A DNA stretch of 64,000 nt from Streptomyces sp. HM190 (GTDB lineage: Bacteria; Actinomycetota; Actinomycetes; Streptomycetales; Streptomycetaceae), in NCBI RefSeq assembly GCF_009857135.1, contig NZ_CP047318.1:1426001-1490000 (forward strand). The letters are read 5' to 3'. The translations under genes were made by a program, and so were the position numbers. Within the stretch, counting starts at the first letter, position 1. Every line of letters starts with the position of its first letter. The notes beneath the pieces were generated by a model. That model made no database searches. It was not told the DNA's origin and saw nothing but the letters and a program-made list of their open reading frames with translations. Shown piece by piece: positions 45,002 to 52,956 of the stretch.

Positions 45002-45607
45002 TCAGCGGGCTCTGTTGAGGGTCTGGAGGGCCGCCTTCAGCAACTGGCCCACCTGGGGCGTGCCTTCGGCGGCCTCGGCCTGGGGGGCCACGGCCGACAC
45101 GGCCTCGTCGGCCTCACGGGTCGCGTAGCCGAGGCCGATCAGCGCCGCGTGCAGCTGGTCGCGCCAGCCCTGGGTGACCGGGGCGCCGATCGCGGGGGCG
45201 CCGATGGGTTCGCCGAGGCGGTCCTTCAGCTCCAGCAGCAGTTTCTGGGCGCCCTTCTTGCCGATGCCGGGGACGGCGATCAGCGCTTTCTCGTCGCCGG
45301 TGGACACGGCTCGGCGCAGGGCGTCGGGGGTGTGCACGGCCAGCATCGCCTGGGCGAGGCGGGGGCCGACGCCGCTCGCGGTCTGGAGCAGTTCGAAGAC
45401 CTGGCGCTCGTCGTCGTCGACGAAGCCGTAGAGCGTGAGGGAGTCCTCGCGGACGACGAGGGAGGTGGCGAGCTTGGCCGGCTGGCCGAGGCGCAGGGTG
45501 GAAAGGGTGTTGGGGGTGCACTGGACGGCCATGCCGACGCCGCCGACCTCGACCACCGCGGTGTCGGGAGCGAGGGCGGCGATCGTGCCGCTGACGAAGG
45601 CGATCAT
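45002..45607 (-). CDS. ruvA: Holliday junction DNA-binding protein RuvA
   Basis: This 201-residue protein forms tetramers that hold four-way DNA junctions open for RuvB. Domain I is an OB fold ([22 protein letters not shown]). Domain II has two helix-hairpin-helix motifs ([20 protein letters not shown] and [21 protein letters not shown]). The C-terminal RuvB-binding domain ([16 protein letters not shown]) is joined by a flexible linker. Its ATG overlaps the ruvC stop (ATGA), so the two are translated together. Confidence 0.96.
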   Translation of the reverse strand: MIAFVSGTIAALAPDTAVVEVGGVGMAVQCTPNTLSTLRLGQPAKLATSLVVREDSLTLYGFVDDDERQVFELLQTASGVGPRLAQAMLAVHTPDALRRAVSTGDEKALIAVPGIGKKGAQKLLLELKDRLGEPIGAPAIGAPVTQGWRDQLHAALIGLGYATREADEAVSAVAPQAEAAEGTPQVGQLLKAALQTLNRAR

Positions 45608-46188
45608 GCCGTACGGCCTTTCCGTGCGTGCGGGGCTTGGGCTGCGTGCGGGGCTTGGGCTGTGCGGGATGCCCTGGGTGTGTGCAGGGCGACGGCCTGC
45701 TGGAGGCGGCTCTGCGCGGGAGCCCGCCAGATGTGGCAGATGGCGAGGGCCAGGGCGTCGGCGGCGTCGGCCGGCTTCGGGGGCGCGTCCAGCCGCAGCA
45801 GCCGGGTGACCATGGCTCCGACCTGGGCCTTGTCGGCGCGGCCGCTGCCGGTGACGGCGGCCTTGACCTCACTGGGGGTGTGCAGGGCGACCGGGATGCC
45901 GCGGCGGGCGGCGCACAGCATGGCGACGGCGCTGGCCTGGGCGGTGCCCATGACCGTGCGGACGTTGTGCTGGCTGAACACCCGCTCCACGGCGACGAAT
46001 TCAGGGCGGTGCTCGTCGAGCCACTGCTCGATGCCCTGTTCCACGGCGACGAGGCGGTGGGCGAGGTCGGCGTCCGCCGGTGTGCGGACGACACCGACGC
46101 CGAGCATGGTCAGCGGCCGTCCGGCGACGCCCTCCACGACGCCGACACCGCAGCGGGTCAGCCCTGGGTCCACCCCCAGTACGCGCAC
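45604..46188 (-). CDS. ruvC: Crossover junction endodeoxyribonuclease RuvC
   Basis: This 194-residue resolvase cuts Holliday junctions. It starts [14 protein letters not shown] with the first catalytic aspartate, then has [20 protein letters not shown] (second acidic motif), [16 protein letters not shown] and [16 protein letters not shown] with the last two aspartates. The C-terminal 30 residues are an Ala/His-rich low-complexity tail ([14 protein letters not shown]) not needed for the fold. It heads the ruvC-ruvA-ruvB set and follows yebC past a hairpin. Confidence 0.96.
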   Translation of the reverse strand: MRVLGVDPGLTRCGVGVVEGVAGRPLTMLGVGVVRTPADADLAHRLVAVEQGIEQWLDEHRPEFVAVERVFSQHNVRTVMGTAQASAVAMLCAARRGIPVALHTPSEVKAAVTGSGRADKAQVGAMVTRLLRLDAPPKPADAADALALAICHIWRAPAQSRLQQAVALHTPRASRTAQAPHAAQAPHARKGRTA

Positions 46189-46255
46189 GCGCCCCTCCCA
46201 TCGATCACCTGTTTGTGCAGGCTATCGGGTGCCACTGACATCGGCCGACAACGCG

Positions 46256-46287
46256 ACGGGCCGACGGGGTGTGTCCCGTCGGCCCGT
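46256..46287 (-). terminator. Hairpin terminator downstream of yebC
   Basis: Perfect 13-base arms (46256-46268 and 46275-46287) with a GTGTGT loop lie about 40 bases after the yebC stop, separating it from ruvC. Confidence 0.8.
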
Positions 46288-46328
46288 GGGAGTCCGCTCG
46301 AACGTGGAGTCCGTCCGGCTCGCGGAGG

Positions 46329-47081
46329 TTACGCGTCGACCTTGGCCATCACGTCGTCGCTGACGTCGAAGTTGGCGAAGACGTTCTGGACGTCGTCGCT
46401 GTCCTCGAGGGCGTCGATCAGCTTGAAGATCTTCTTGGCGCCCTCCTCGTCCAGTTCGACCTGCATGGTCGGGACGAAGTTGGCCTCGGCGGAGTCGTAG
46501 TCGATGCCGGCCTCCTGGAGGGCGGTGCGGACCGCGACCAGGTCGGTGGCCTCGCTGAGCACCTCGAAGGACTCGCCCAGGTCGTTGACTTCCTCGGCGC
46601 CCGCGTCGAGCACGACCTCCAGGACGTCGTCCTCGGACAGTTCGCCCTTGGGGACGATCACGACGCCCTTGCGGTTGAAGAGGTACGACACGGAGCCCGG
46701 GTCGGCCATGGAGCCGCCGTTGCGGGTCATGGCGACGCGGACGTCGGAGGCGGCGCGGTTGCGGTTGTCGGTGAGGCACTCGATGAGCACCGCGACACCG
46801 TTCGGACCGTAGCCCTCGTACATGATCGTCTCGTAGTCGGCGCCGCCGGCCTCGAGACCGCCACCGCGCTTGATCGCGGAGTCGATGTTCTTGTTGGGAA
46901 CCGACTGCTTCTTCGCCTTCTGCACGGCGTCGTAGAGCGTCGGGTTGCCCTCGAGGTCCACGCCGCCCATCCGGGCCGCGACTTCGATGTTCTTGATCAG
47001 CTTCGCGAAGAGCTTGCCGCGCTTGGCGTCGATCACGGCCTTCTTGTGCTTCGTCGTAGCCCATTTAGAGTGGCCGGACAT
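46329..47081 (-). CDS. yebC: YebC/PmpR-family transcriptional or translational regulator
   Basis: This 250-residue protein has the full YebC signature: the start [45 protein letters not shown] and [22 protein letters not shown], with an acidic C-terminal half. YebC proteins have been described as DNA-binding regulators and, more recently, as translation factors that relieve stalling at polyproline. The conserved position next to ruvC is classic. The residues after the third domain ([18 protein letters not shown]) are the usual end of the family. Confidence 0.95.
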   Translation of the reverse strand: MSGHSKWATTKHKKAVIDAKRGKLFAKLIKNIEVAARMGGVDLEGNPTLYDAVQKAKKQSVPNKNIDSAIKRGGGLEAGGADYETIMYEGYGPNGVAVLIECLTDNRNRAASDVRVAMTRNGGSMADPGSVSYLFNRKGVVIVPKGELSEDDVLEVVLDAGAEEVNDLGESFEVLSEATDLVAVRTALQEAGIDYDSAEANFVPTMQVELDEEGAKKIFKLIDALEDSDDVQNVFANFDVSDDVMAKVDA

Positions 47082-47129
47082 CTGCCTGTCTCCTTCGCGT
47101 TACCCAACTCCGTACGAACCCCAGAGATC

Positions 47130-47738
47130 CTACAAGGACTCCGCCGCCCGGTACGCGCGCACCATGTCGACAAAGAGGGCGTGCAGGCGGTGGTCGCCGG
47201 TCAGCTCCGGGTGGAACGACGTGGCCAGCGCGTTGCCCTGGCGTACGGCGACGATGTGCCCGTCGTGCTCGGCCAGCACTTCCGTCTCCGCGCCCACGGA
47301 CTCCACCCAGGGGGCGCGGATGAAGACGCCCTCCACGGGGTCACCTTCGACGCCCTTCACGTCGACGGCCGCCTCGAAGGACTCGTTCTGCCGTCCGAAG
47401 GCGTTGCGGCGCACGATCATGTCGATGCCGCCGATGGTCTCCTGGCCCGAGCGCGGGTCGAGGATCTTGTCGGCGAGCATGATCAGGCCGGCGCAGGTGC
47501 CGTACACGGGCAGTCCGCAGCGGACCCGCGCGCGCAGGGGCTCCATGAGGCCGAAGAGGACGGCCAGTTTGGAGATGGTGGTGGACTCGCCGCCGGGCAG
47601 GACGAGGCCGTCCACCTCGGCGAGTTCCTCGGGGCGCCGCACCGGCCTGGCCACGGCGTCGGCCGCGGCCAGGGCGATGAGGTGCTCCCGTACGTCGCCC
47701 TGGAGGGCCAGGACGCCTATGACCGGGGTGTTGCTCAT
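47130..47738 (-). CDS. pdxT: Pyridoxal 5'-phosphate synthase glutaminase subunit
   Basis: This 202-residue class I-type amidotransferase releases ammonia from glutamine for PdxS. It begins [15 protein letters not shown], has the oxyanion region [14 protein letters not shown], the nucleophile in [15 protein letters not shown] and the catalytic His-Glu in [11 protein letters not shown]. It lies 13 bases after pdxS and forms the PLP synthase complex with it. yebC follows 48 bases later. Confidence 0.96.
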   Translation of the reverse strand: MSNTPVIGVLALQGDVREHLIALAAADAVARPVRRPEELAEVDGLVLPGGESTTISKLAVLFGLMEPLRARVRCGLPVYGTCAGLIMLADKILDPRSGQETIGGIDMIVRRNAFGRQNESFEAAVDVKGVEGDPVEGVFIRAPWVESVGAETEVLAEHDGHIVAVRQGNALATSFHPELTGDHRLHALFVDMVRAYRAAESL

Positions 47739-47751
47739 GGGATGCAGTGCC

Positions 47752-48669
47752 TTACCAGCCGCGGTTCGCGTAGCGCTCGGCCTCGGGGAGGGTGTCGCAG
47801 TTGATGCCGACCATGGCCTCGCCCAGGTTGCGGGAGGCGTCAGCGATGATCTTCGGGTCGTCGTAGAAGGTGGTGGCCTTCACGATGGCGGCGGCGCGCT
47901 TGGCGGGGTCGCCCGACTTGAAGATGCCGGAGCCGACGAAGACGCCCTCGGCGCCCAGCTGCCGCATCAGGGCGGCGTCGGCGGGGGTGGCGACACCACC
48001 GGCGGAGAAGAGGACCACCGGGAGCTTGCCCAGCTCGGCGACCTCCTTGACCAGCTCGTACGGGGCGCGCAGCTCCTTGGCGGCGGCGTACAGCTCGTTG
48101 TTGTCGAAGCCGCGCAGCTTGGCGATCTCGTTCTTGATCTGGCGCAGGTGGCGGACGGCCTCGACGACGTTGCCGGTCCCGGCCTCGCCCTTGGAGCGGA
48201 TCATGGCCGCGCCCTCGGCGATGCGGCGCAGGGCCTCGCCGAGGTTGGTGGCGCCGCAGACGAAGGGGGTGGTGAACGCCCACTTGTCGGAGTGGTTGAC
48301 CTCGTCGGCCGGGGTGAGGACCTCGGACTCGTCGATGTAGTCGACGCCGAGGGACTGCAGGACCTGGGCCTCGACGAAGTGGCCGATGCGGGACTTGGCC
48401 ATGACAGGGATGGAGACGGCCTCGATGATGCCCTCGATCATGTCCGGGTCGGACATACGGGCGACGCCGCCGTCCTTGCGGATGTCGGCCGGCACCCGCT
48501 CCAGGGCCATGACCGCGACCGCGCCCGCGTCCTCGGCGATCTTCGCCTGCTCCGGGGTGACGACGTCCATGATCACGCCGCCCTTGAGCTGCTCGGCCAT
48601 GCCGCGCTTCACTCGGGCGGTGCCGGTCTCGGGGGTCTGGGCGGCGGAATTGGGGAGCGTGCTGGACAC
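47752..48669 (-). CDS. pdxS: Pyridoxal 5'-phosphate synthase lyase subunit
   Basis: This 305-residue barrel protein condenses ribose 5-phosphate, glyceraldehyde 3-phosphate and ammonia to PLP. It has [17 protein letters not shown], the first catalytic lysine in [16 protein letters not shown], the second in [19 protein letters not shown], and the phosphate-binding [18 protein letters not shown] with [10 protein letters not shown] chose GTG at 48669 (preceded by GAGG) because the protein then begins [10 protein letters not shown] like other streptomycete PdxS; a TTG at 48705 is also in frame. pdxT is directly downstream. Confidence 0.96.
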   Translation of the reverse strand: MSSTLPNSAAQTPETGTARVKRGMAEQLKGGVIMDVVTPEQAKIAEDAGAVAVMALERVPADIRKDGGVARMSDPDMIEGIIEAVSIPVMAKSRIGHFVEAQVLQSLGVDYIDESEVLTPADEVNHSDKWAFTTPFVCGATNLGEALRRIAEGAAMIRSKGEAGTGNVVEAVRHLRQIKNEIAKLRGFDNNELYAAAKELRAPYELVKEVAELGKLPVVLFSAGGVATPADAALMRQLGAEGVFVGSGIFKSGDPAKRAAAIVKATTFYDDPKIIADASRNLGEAMVGINCDTLPEAERYANRGW

Positions 48670-49014
48670 GGGTTCGACCTCGCTCGGGGAAGGGGGTTTC
48701 TGCAATCACCGAGGAAACGGGAGGGGCACAGGCCACGGCAAGGGCCAATGGGGAGGCGGTGGATCGTTTTCCTTCGCGGCCACCGCCCGGGGCGGCCCGC
48801 GCCGTGCCGCTCGGGGGCGTGCTCCGGCCTGCTCGGGTGGGCCGGATCCGCGGCGACGGGTGGCGGCTGGTCCGGTGGTCGTTCGGGCGGTGCTCCGGGC
48901 CCCTGACCAGCGGGGGCGCGGCCGTGGCCCGGCCCCGGCCGCGGCGCCGTACCCGCGCCGCGGCGCCGTACGCCCGCCGCGTCGTCCGTCGCCCGGTCGT
49001 CAGGTCGCCGGTCG
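48670..49014 (-). promoter_or_regulatory. 345-base gap upstream of pdxS
   Basis: No credible gene is present. The region is extremely GC-rich, with direct repeats such as GCGGCGCCGTAC (48942 and 48960) and a 15-base tandem CGTCAGGTCGCCGGT that runs into the 3' end of the upstream gene (about 48998-49027). It must hold the pdxS promoter or serve as leader. I see no MocR/PdxR-type operator I could name. Confidence 0.4.
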
Positions 49015-49560
49015 TCAGGTCGCCGGTCGGTCGGCCAGGGCCGCGGGGGGGTCGTCGTCCATCTCGAAGGCCAGCGGGAAGGGCGCGTGGCCGGCCAGCC
49101 GGAACCAGCGGACCTTGCGGTGGCGGCGCAGGGCACGGGCCGCTCGTACGGCGTCGTTGTGGAAGCGGCGGGCCATGGGCACCCGGCGGACGGCCTGGGC
49201 CAGCTCGTTCGCGGCGGCCTCGCCCCCTGGTGCCTCGCGCACCGCCTCCACCTGCTGCGCCTCGCCGAACACGGCGCGCAGCGCCTGGCTCAGCTCGCTC
49301 TCGGCGACCTCGCGCTGTTCCTCCTCGGCCTGCCGCGCGGCGTGCGCCGCCTCGTAGAGCACGATGGAGGCGGCGGGGTCCAGCACCCCGGAGGTGGCCA
49401 GCTCCTGGGCGACCGAGGCGCGGCGCAGCAACTGCGCGTCGAGCGCGGCACGGGCGGCGTCGATCCGCGCGTGCAGACGGTCGAGGCGCCCCGCCGTCCA
49501 GCTCAGGTAGAGGCCGATCGCGAAGAGGACGACCGCGATCCAGATGAGTGTCGAAGTCAC
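49015..49560 (-). CDS. Membrane-anchored helical protein, LemA-like
   Basis: This protein of 181 residues has an N-terminal transmembrane helix (LIWIAVVLFAIGLYLSW), then a long helical region (about 23-150) starting RLDRLHARIDAARAALDAQLLRR, which resembles the beginning of the LemA fold, and a tail with RRFHNDAVRAARALRRHRK and HAPFPLAFEMDDDPP. Function is unknown. Mycobacteria have a membrane protein with similar N-terminal features at the same place between pimA and pdxS (Rv2609c), there with an added Nudix-like part. The start is GTG at 49560; longer in-frame starts are not supported. A link to phosphoinositide or envelope metabolism is inference. Confidence 0.75.
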   Translation of the reverse strand: MTSTLIWIAVVLFAIGLYLSWTAGRLDRLHARIDAARAALDAQLLRRASVAQELATSGVLDPAASIVLYEAAHAARQAEEEQREVAESELSQALRAVFGEAQQVEAVREAPGGEAAANELAQAVRRVPMARRFHNDAVRAARALRRHRKVRWFRLAGHAPFPLAFEMDDDPPAALADRPAT

Positions 49561-49781
49561 GGGCCGCAAGGCTACCGGTGCCGGGTGCGGGCGCCGGACC
49601 CACCCGAAGTCCGGGCGTCGGAGCGCTCGGCCCGCGCCCCCACCGGGGCGGACTGCGCCCCCGCCCCTCCCGGAGCCCCGCACACATCGCACCGGACCGC
49701 GCCCCAGCCGGGGTCACCCGGCACGCCGAGGGCCTCTCGCCGGCCTGGCGGCACGGCCGTGCTCCCGCCGCCTCACCTGCC

Positions 49782-49823
49782 GACGCCCGAAACCCCACGC
49801 CGGACGCCCGAAGCCCCACGCCC
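49782..49823. repeat. Two-copy 21-base tandem repeat
   Basis: GACGCCCGAAACCCCACGCC and its near-copy with AAGC for AAAC abut at 49782-49802 and 49803-49823, just downstream of the pimA stop. The rest of the 275-base gap (49561-49835) shows no gene. Confidence 0.7.
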
Positions 49824-49835
49824 GGCACGCCCGTG

Positions 49836-50996
49836 TCAGTCCCTGGCCAGCCCCAGCCGTGCCCGCAGGCCGATCCGCTCGTCCGCCGCCACCGAGGCCG
49901 CGCCCTCGGTGACCGTCTCGTAGACGCCGAGGATGTCCGCGCCGACCGTCGACCAGTCGAAGCGGCGGACGTGGGCGCTGCCGCGTTCGCGGAGCTCGGC
50001 GCGGCGGGCGGGGTCGGCGAGGAGGCGTACGGCGGCGGTGGCGAGCGCGTCGGCGTCCTCGTTGGCGAAGAGTTCGCCGGCGGCGCCCTGGTCGAGGACC
50101 TGGGCGAACGCGTCGAGGTCGGAGGCGAGCACCGGGGCGCCCGCCGACATGGCCTCGACGAGGATGATGCCGAAGCTCTCGCCGCCGGTGTTGGGGGCGA
50201 CGTACACGTCGACGCTGCGCAGGAAGCGCGCCTTGTCCTCGTCGCTGACCATGCCGAGGAACTCCACGCGCGAACGCAGTTCCTCGGGCAGCGACGCCAC
50301 GGCCTCCTCCTCGTCCCCGCGCCCGGCGACCAGCAGCCGGGTCTGCGGGCGCTCGGCGAGGATCTTCGGCAGCGCCTTCATCAGGACGGACAGGCCCTTG
50401 CGGGGCTCGTCGATACGGCCGATGAAGCCGAGCGTGTCGCCCTGCCAGTGGGGCTCGGGCTTGGCCCGGGCGAAGAAGTCGACGTCGACGCCGTTCGGGA
50501 TGACGACCGCGTCGCCGCCGAGGTGCTCGACGAGGGTGCGGCGGGCGTACTCGCTCACCGCGATGCGCGCGCTGATCTTCTCCAGCGCGGGCTGGAGGAT
50601 CGGGTACGCGGCGATCATCGCCCGTGACCGCGGGTTGGAGGTGTGGAACGTGGCGACGATCGGCCCCTGCGCCGCCCAGCACGCGAGCAGGCCGAGCGAG
50701 GGCGAGGCCGGCTCGTGGATGTGGATCACGTCGAACGTGCCCTCGTGCAGCCACCGGCGCACCCGGGCCGCGGACAGGAACCCGAAGTTCAGGCGGGCCA
50801 CCGAACCGTTGTAGGGCACCGGGACCGCGCGGCCCGCGGAGACCACGTAGGGAGGCAGGGGCGTGTCGTCGTCGGCGGGGGCCAGGACGGACACCTCGTG
50901 GCCGAGGCGGATGAGATGGTCGGCCAGGTCGCGGATGTGGAACTGGACTCCCCCGGGCACGTCCCAGGAGTAGGGGCAGACGATGCCGATCCTCAC
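49836..50996 (-). CDS. pimA: Phosphatidylinositol mannosyltransferase PimA-like, GT4 family
   Basis: This 386-residue GT-B glycosyltransferase probably adds the first mannose from GDP-mannose to phosphatidylinositol at the inner membrane face. It starts RIGIVCPYSWDVPGGVQFHI as PimA does. It has the acceptor-side IHIHEPASPSLGLLA, ATFHTSNPRSRAM, the nucleotide-phosphate loop GFIGRIDEPRKGL and the GT4 E-x7-E motif in ESFGIILVEAMSAGAPV. The ATG overlaps the acyltransferase stop (ATGA). pgsA-acyltransferase-pimA is the classic phosphatidylinositol-mannoside operon of actinobacteria. Confidence 0.92.
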   Translation of the reverse strand: MRIGIVCPYSWDVPGGVQFHIRDLADHLIRLGHEVSVLAPADDDTPLPPYVVSAGRAVPVPYNGSVARLNFGFLSAARVRRWLHEGTFDVIHIHEPASPSLGLLACWAAQGPIVATFHTSNPRSRAMIAAYPILQPALEKISARIAVSEYARRTLVEHLGGDAVVIPNGVDVDFFARAKPEPHWQGDTLGFIGRIDEPRKGLSVLMKALPKILAERPQTRLLVAGRGDEEEAVASLPEELRSRVEFLGMVSDEDKARFLRSVDVYVAPNTGGESFGIILVEAMSAGAPVLASDLDAFAQVLDQGAAGELFANEDADALATAAVRLLADPARRAELRERGSAHVRRFDWSTVGADILGVYETVTEGAASVAADERIGLRARLGLARD

Positions 50997-51949
50997 GGGC
51001 GTCCCTTCCCGGGGTCCTCGGAGGACCCCTCGGAGGTCCTCTCAGGATCCTTCGCGGGATCGAGGTCCGCGAGCCACAAGCGCTGGAGCATGTGCCAGTC
51101 CTCCGGATGGTCGGCGATGCCGGTGGCGAAGGCATCGGCCAGCGCCTGTGTCATGACAGACGTCTTCTCGGCGCGGGTACCTGACGGGGGTACCTCGATC
51201 GGGGGATGGACCCGTCCCCGCATGACGGGAGAGTCGTCGTACCAGAGCGTGACCGGCAGCAGCAGGGCTCCGGTCTGCTGGGCGAGGAGGGCCGGTCCGG
51301 CGGGCATCCGGGTCGGCTCGCCGAAGAAGTCGACCTGGACGCCGGAGGCCGAGAGGTCGCGGTCGGCGACCAGGCAGACCAGGCCGCCGTCGCGCAGCCG
51401 CCGGGCCAGCGTGCCGAAGGCGGTGCCGCCGTTGTGCGGCAGCACCTCCATGCCGAGGCCCTCGCGGTAGGCGACGAAGCGGTCGTACAGGGACTCGGGC
51501 TTGAGGCGTTCGGCGACCGTCGTGAACGGGGTCTTCAGCTCGGTGGTGACCCAGGCGCCGGCGAGGTCCCAGTTGGCCAGGTGGGGCAGCGCGAGGACGA
51601 CGCCCCTGCGCGCGGCGAGCCCGTCGGTCAGGTGGTGGACGTCCTCGACGGTGAGGCCGGTCCTTATCCGCTCCTCGCTCCAGGCGGGAAGCCGGAAGGA
51701 CTCCATCCAGTAGCGCAGATACGACCGCATGCCCGCGCGGGACAGCTCCGCGAGCCGCTCGGGGCTCGCGCCCGGCACCACGCGCGCGTAGTTGGACTCC
51801 AGGCGGCGGACGAGCGGACCGCGCCGCTTCCAGGTGGCGTCGGCGATCGTGGTGCCGAGGCGGACGGCGACGGGTTCCGGCAGCTTCTTCACGGAGGCCC
51901 AGCCGAGGCCGTACAGCCCGTCGGTGAGGCGCTCCTGCAGACCGCTCAC
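50993..51949 (-). CDS. Phosphatidylinositol mannoside acyltransferase (HtrB/LpxL family)
   Basis: This 318-residue membrane-associated acyltransferase resembles mycobacterial PatA, which acylates the mannose of PIM. The catalytic HX4D motif is in LALPHLANWDLAGAWV (about residue 128). GGTAFGTLARRL, CLVADRDLSASGVQVDFFG and PAGPALLAQQTGALLLPV are typical HtrB-family segments. The C-terminus is an acidic Ser/Glu-rich tail. The GTG start at 51949 overlaps the pgsA stop as GTGA. Position and family together support the PIM role. Confidence 0.9.
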   Translation of the reverse strand: MSGLQERLTDGLYGLGWASVKKLPEPVAVRLGTTIADATWKRRGPLVRRLESNYARVVPGASPERLAELSRAGMRSYLRYWMESFRLPAWSEERIRTGLTVEDVHHLTDGLAARRGVVLALPHLANWDLAGAWVTTELKTPFTTVAERLKPESLYDRFVAYREGLGMEVLPHNGGTAFGTLARRLRDGGLVCLVADRDLSASGVQVDFFGEPTRMPAGPALLAQQTGALLLPVTLWYDDSPVMRGRVHPPIEVPPSGTRAEKTSVMTQALADAFATGIADHPEDWHMLQRLWLADLDPAKDPERTSEGSSEDPGKGRP

Positions 51950-52638
51950 GAGGTCGCCTCGCTGTTGTGCGCGGTGTCCTCCGGGGCCTGGTCCGCCGCC
52001 GGGGCGGCGGCCTCCGCCTCCGCGGATTCGCGGCGCACGGTCACCACGCGCTGGATCAGCGTGACGAGGCTGCCGACGGCGACGATCCACAGGGCGATCG
52101 GCAGCAGGACGTCGATGCCGGGCACACCGAACGCGTGCAGGCCCGAGAGGCCGGCGGCGACCAGCGAGATCACCAGGCGTTCGGCGCGCTCGACGAGGCC
52201 GTTGACCGCGACCGGCAGGCCGATCGACTCGCCGCGCGCCTTGGTGTACGACACCACCTGGCCGCTCGCCAGGCAGAAGATCGACACCGCGCACAGGACG
52301 TTGTCGTTCCCGCTGCCCGCGTACCACAGGGCGAAGCCGCCGAAGATCGCGCCGTCGGCGACACGGTCGAGCGTGGAGTCGAGGAAGGCGCCCCAGCGGC
52401 TGGAACGGCCCATCTGGCGGGCCATGTTGCCGTCGACGAGGTCCGAGAACACGAACAGCGTGATGACGACGGTGCCCCAGAAGAACTCGCCCCGGGGGTA
52501 GAAGACCAGCGCGCCCGCGACGACTCCGGCGGTGCCGAGGAGCGTGACCGTGTCGGGGCTGACGCCCCTGCGGATCAGAAACGCGGCGAACGGTGTGAGG
52601 ACACGCGTGAAGAATGCACGCGCGTACTTGTTCAGCAT
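51946..52638 (-). CDS. pgsA: Phosphatidylinositol-phosphate synthase (CDP-alcohol phosphotransferase)
   Basis: This 230-residue membrane enzyme transfers inositol phosphate to CDP-diacylglycerol, beginning phosphatidylinositol synthesis. The catalytic motif D-x2-DG-x2-AR-x8-G-x3-D-x3-D is intact (SDLVDGNMARQMG then WGAFLDSTLDRVAD, about residues 65-92). About six helices are visible, and the C-terminus is an Ala/Glu-rich tail. I chose ATG at 52638 (LNKYARAFFTRVLTP) with GGGAAGG just upstream; an ATG at 52695 is possible. It leads the PIM operon and is divergent from the EF-G-like gene. Confidence 0.92.
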   Translation of the reverse strand: MLNKYARAFFTRVLTPFAAFLIRRGVSPDTVTLLGTAGVVAGALVFYPRGEFFWGTVVITLFVFSDLVDGNMARQMGRSSRWGAFLDSTLDRVADGAIFGGFALWYAGSGNDNVLCAVSIFCLASGQVVSYTKARGESIGLPVAVNGLVERAERLVISLVAAGLSGLHAFGVPGIDVLLPIALWIVAVGSLVTLIQRVVTVRRESAEAEAAAPAADQAPEDTAHNSEATS

Positions 52639-52956
52639 GGCCTTCCCGAGGGTCGGTGTCGCCGGGCGGCCCCTGCTGGCCGTCGGCTGGCCCATCGTAG
52701 CCACGGGCGTGCGCGGGCGGCCGTCGGGCGTCGGCCTGCCGTGTCCTGTCCTGAACGCACCGGTGGCACGGCGGGGGCGCGGCCGGCCGGGACCGCGCCC
52801 CGCCTGCGCGGGAGGAGGGATCACGTCGCTCGTATGGACGCACCGTGACGGGAGTGGAAAGCTCGAAGGACCGCGGGCGTCGCCGGAGCCGCCACCGCAC
52901 GCGGCCCTCGCGTGTCCGCGCCCACAGTGACCTCACCGTGCACGGGAGGCAGGACC
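52639..52956. promoter_or_regulatory. 318-base divergent promoter region between pgsA and the EF-G-like gene
   Basis: No gene is visible here. A GC-rich hairpin with one bulge lies at 52770-52804, roughly midway. The stretch must hold promoters for pgsA (minus) and the EF-G-like gene (plus), but I cannot pick out confident -35/-10 pairs. A GGAGG lies 11 bases before the plus-strand ATG at 52957. Confidence 0.4.

Noticed and set aside
48759..49547. Long plus-strand frames across the pdxS upstream gap and the LemA-like gene
   Set aside because: Arg/Pro/Gly-rich composition and antisense overlap with a supported gene mark them as shadows.
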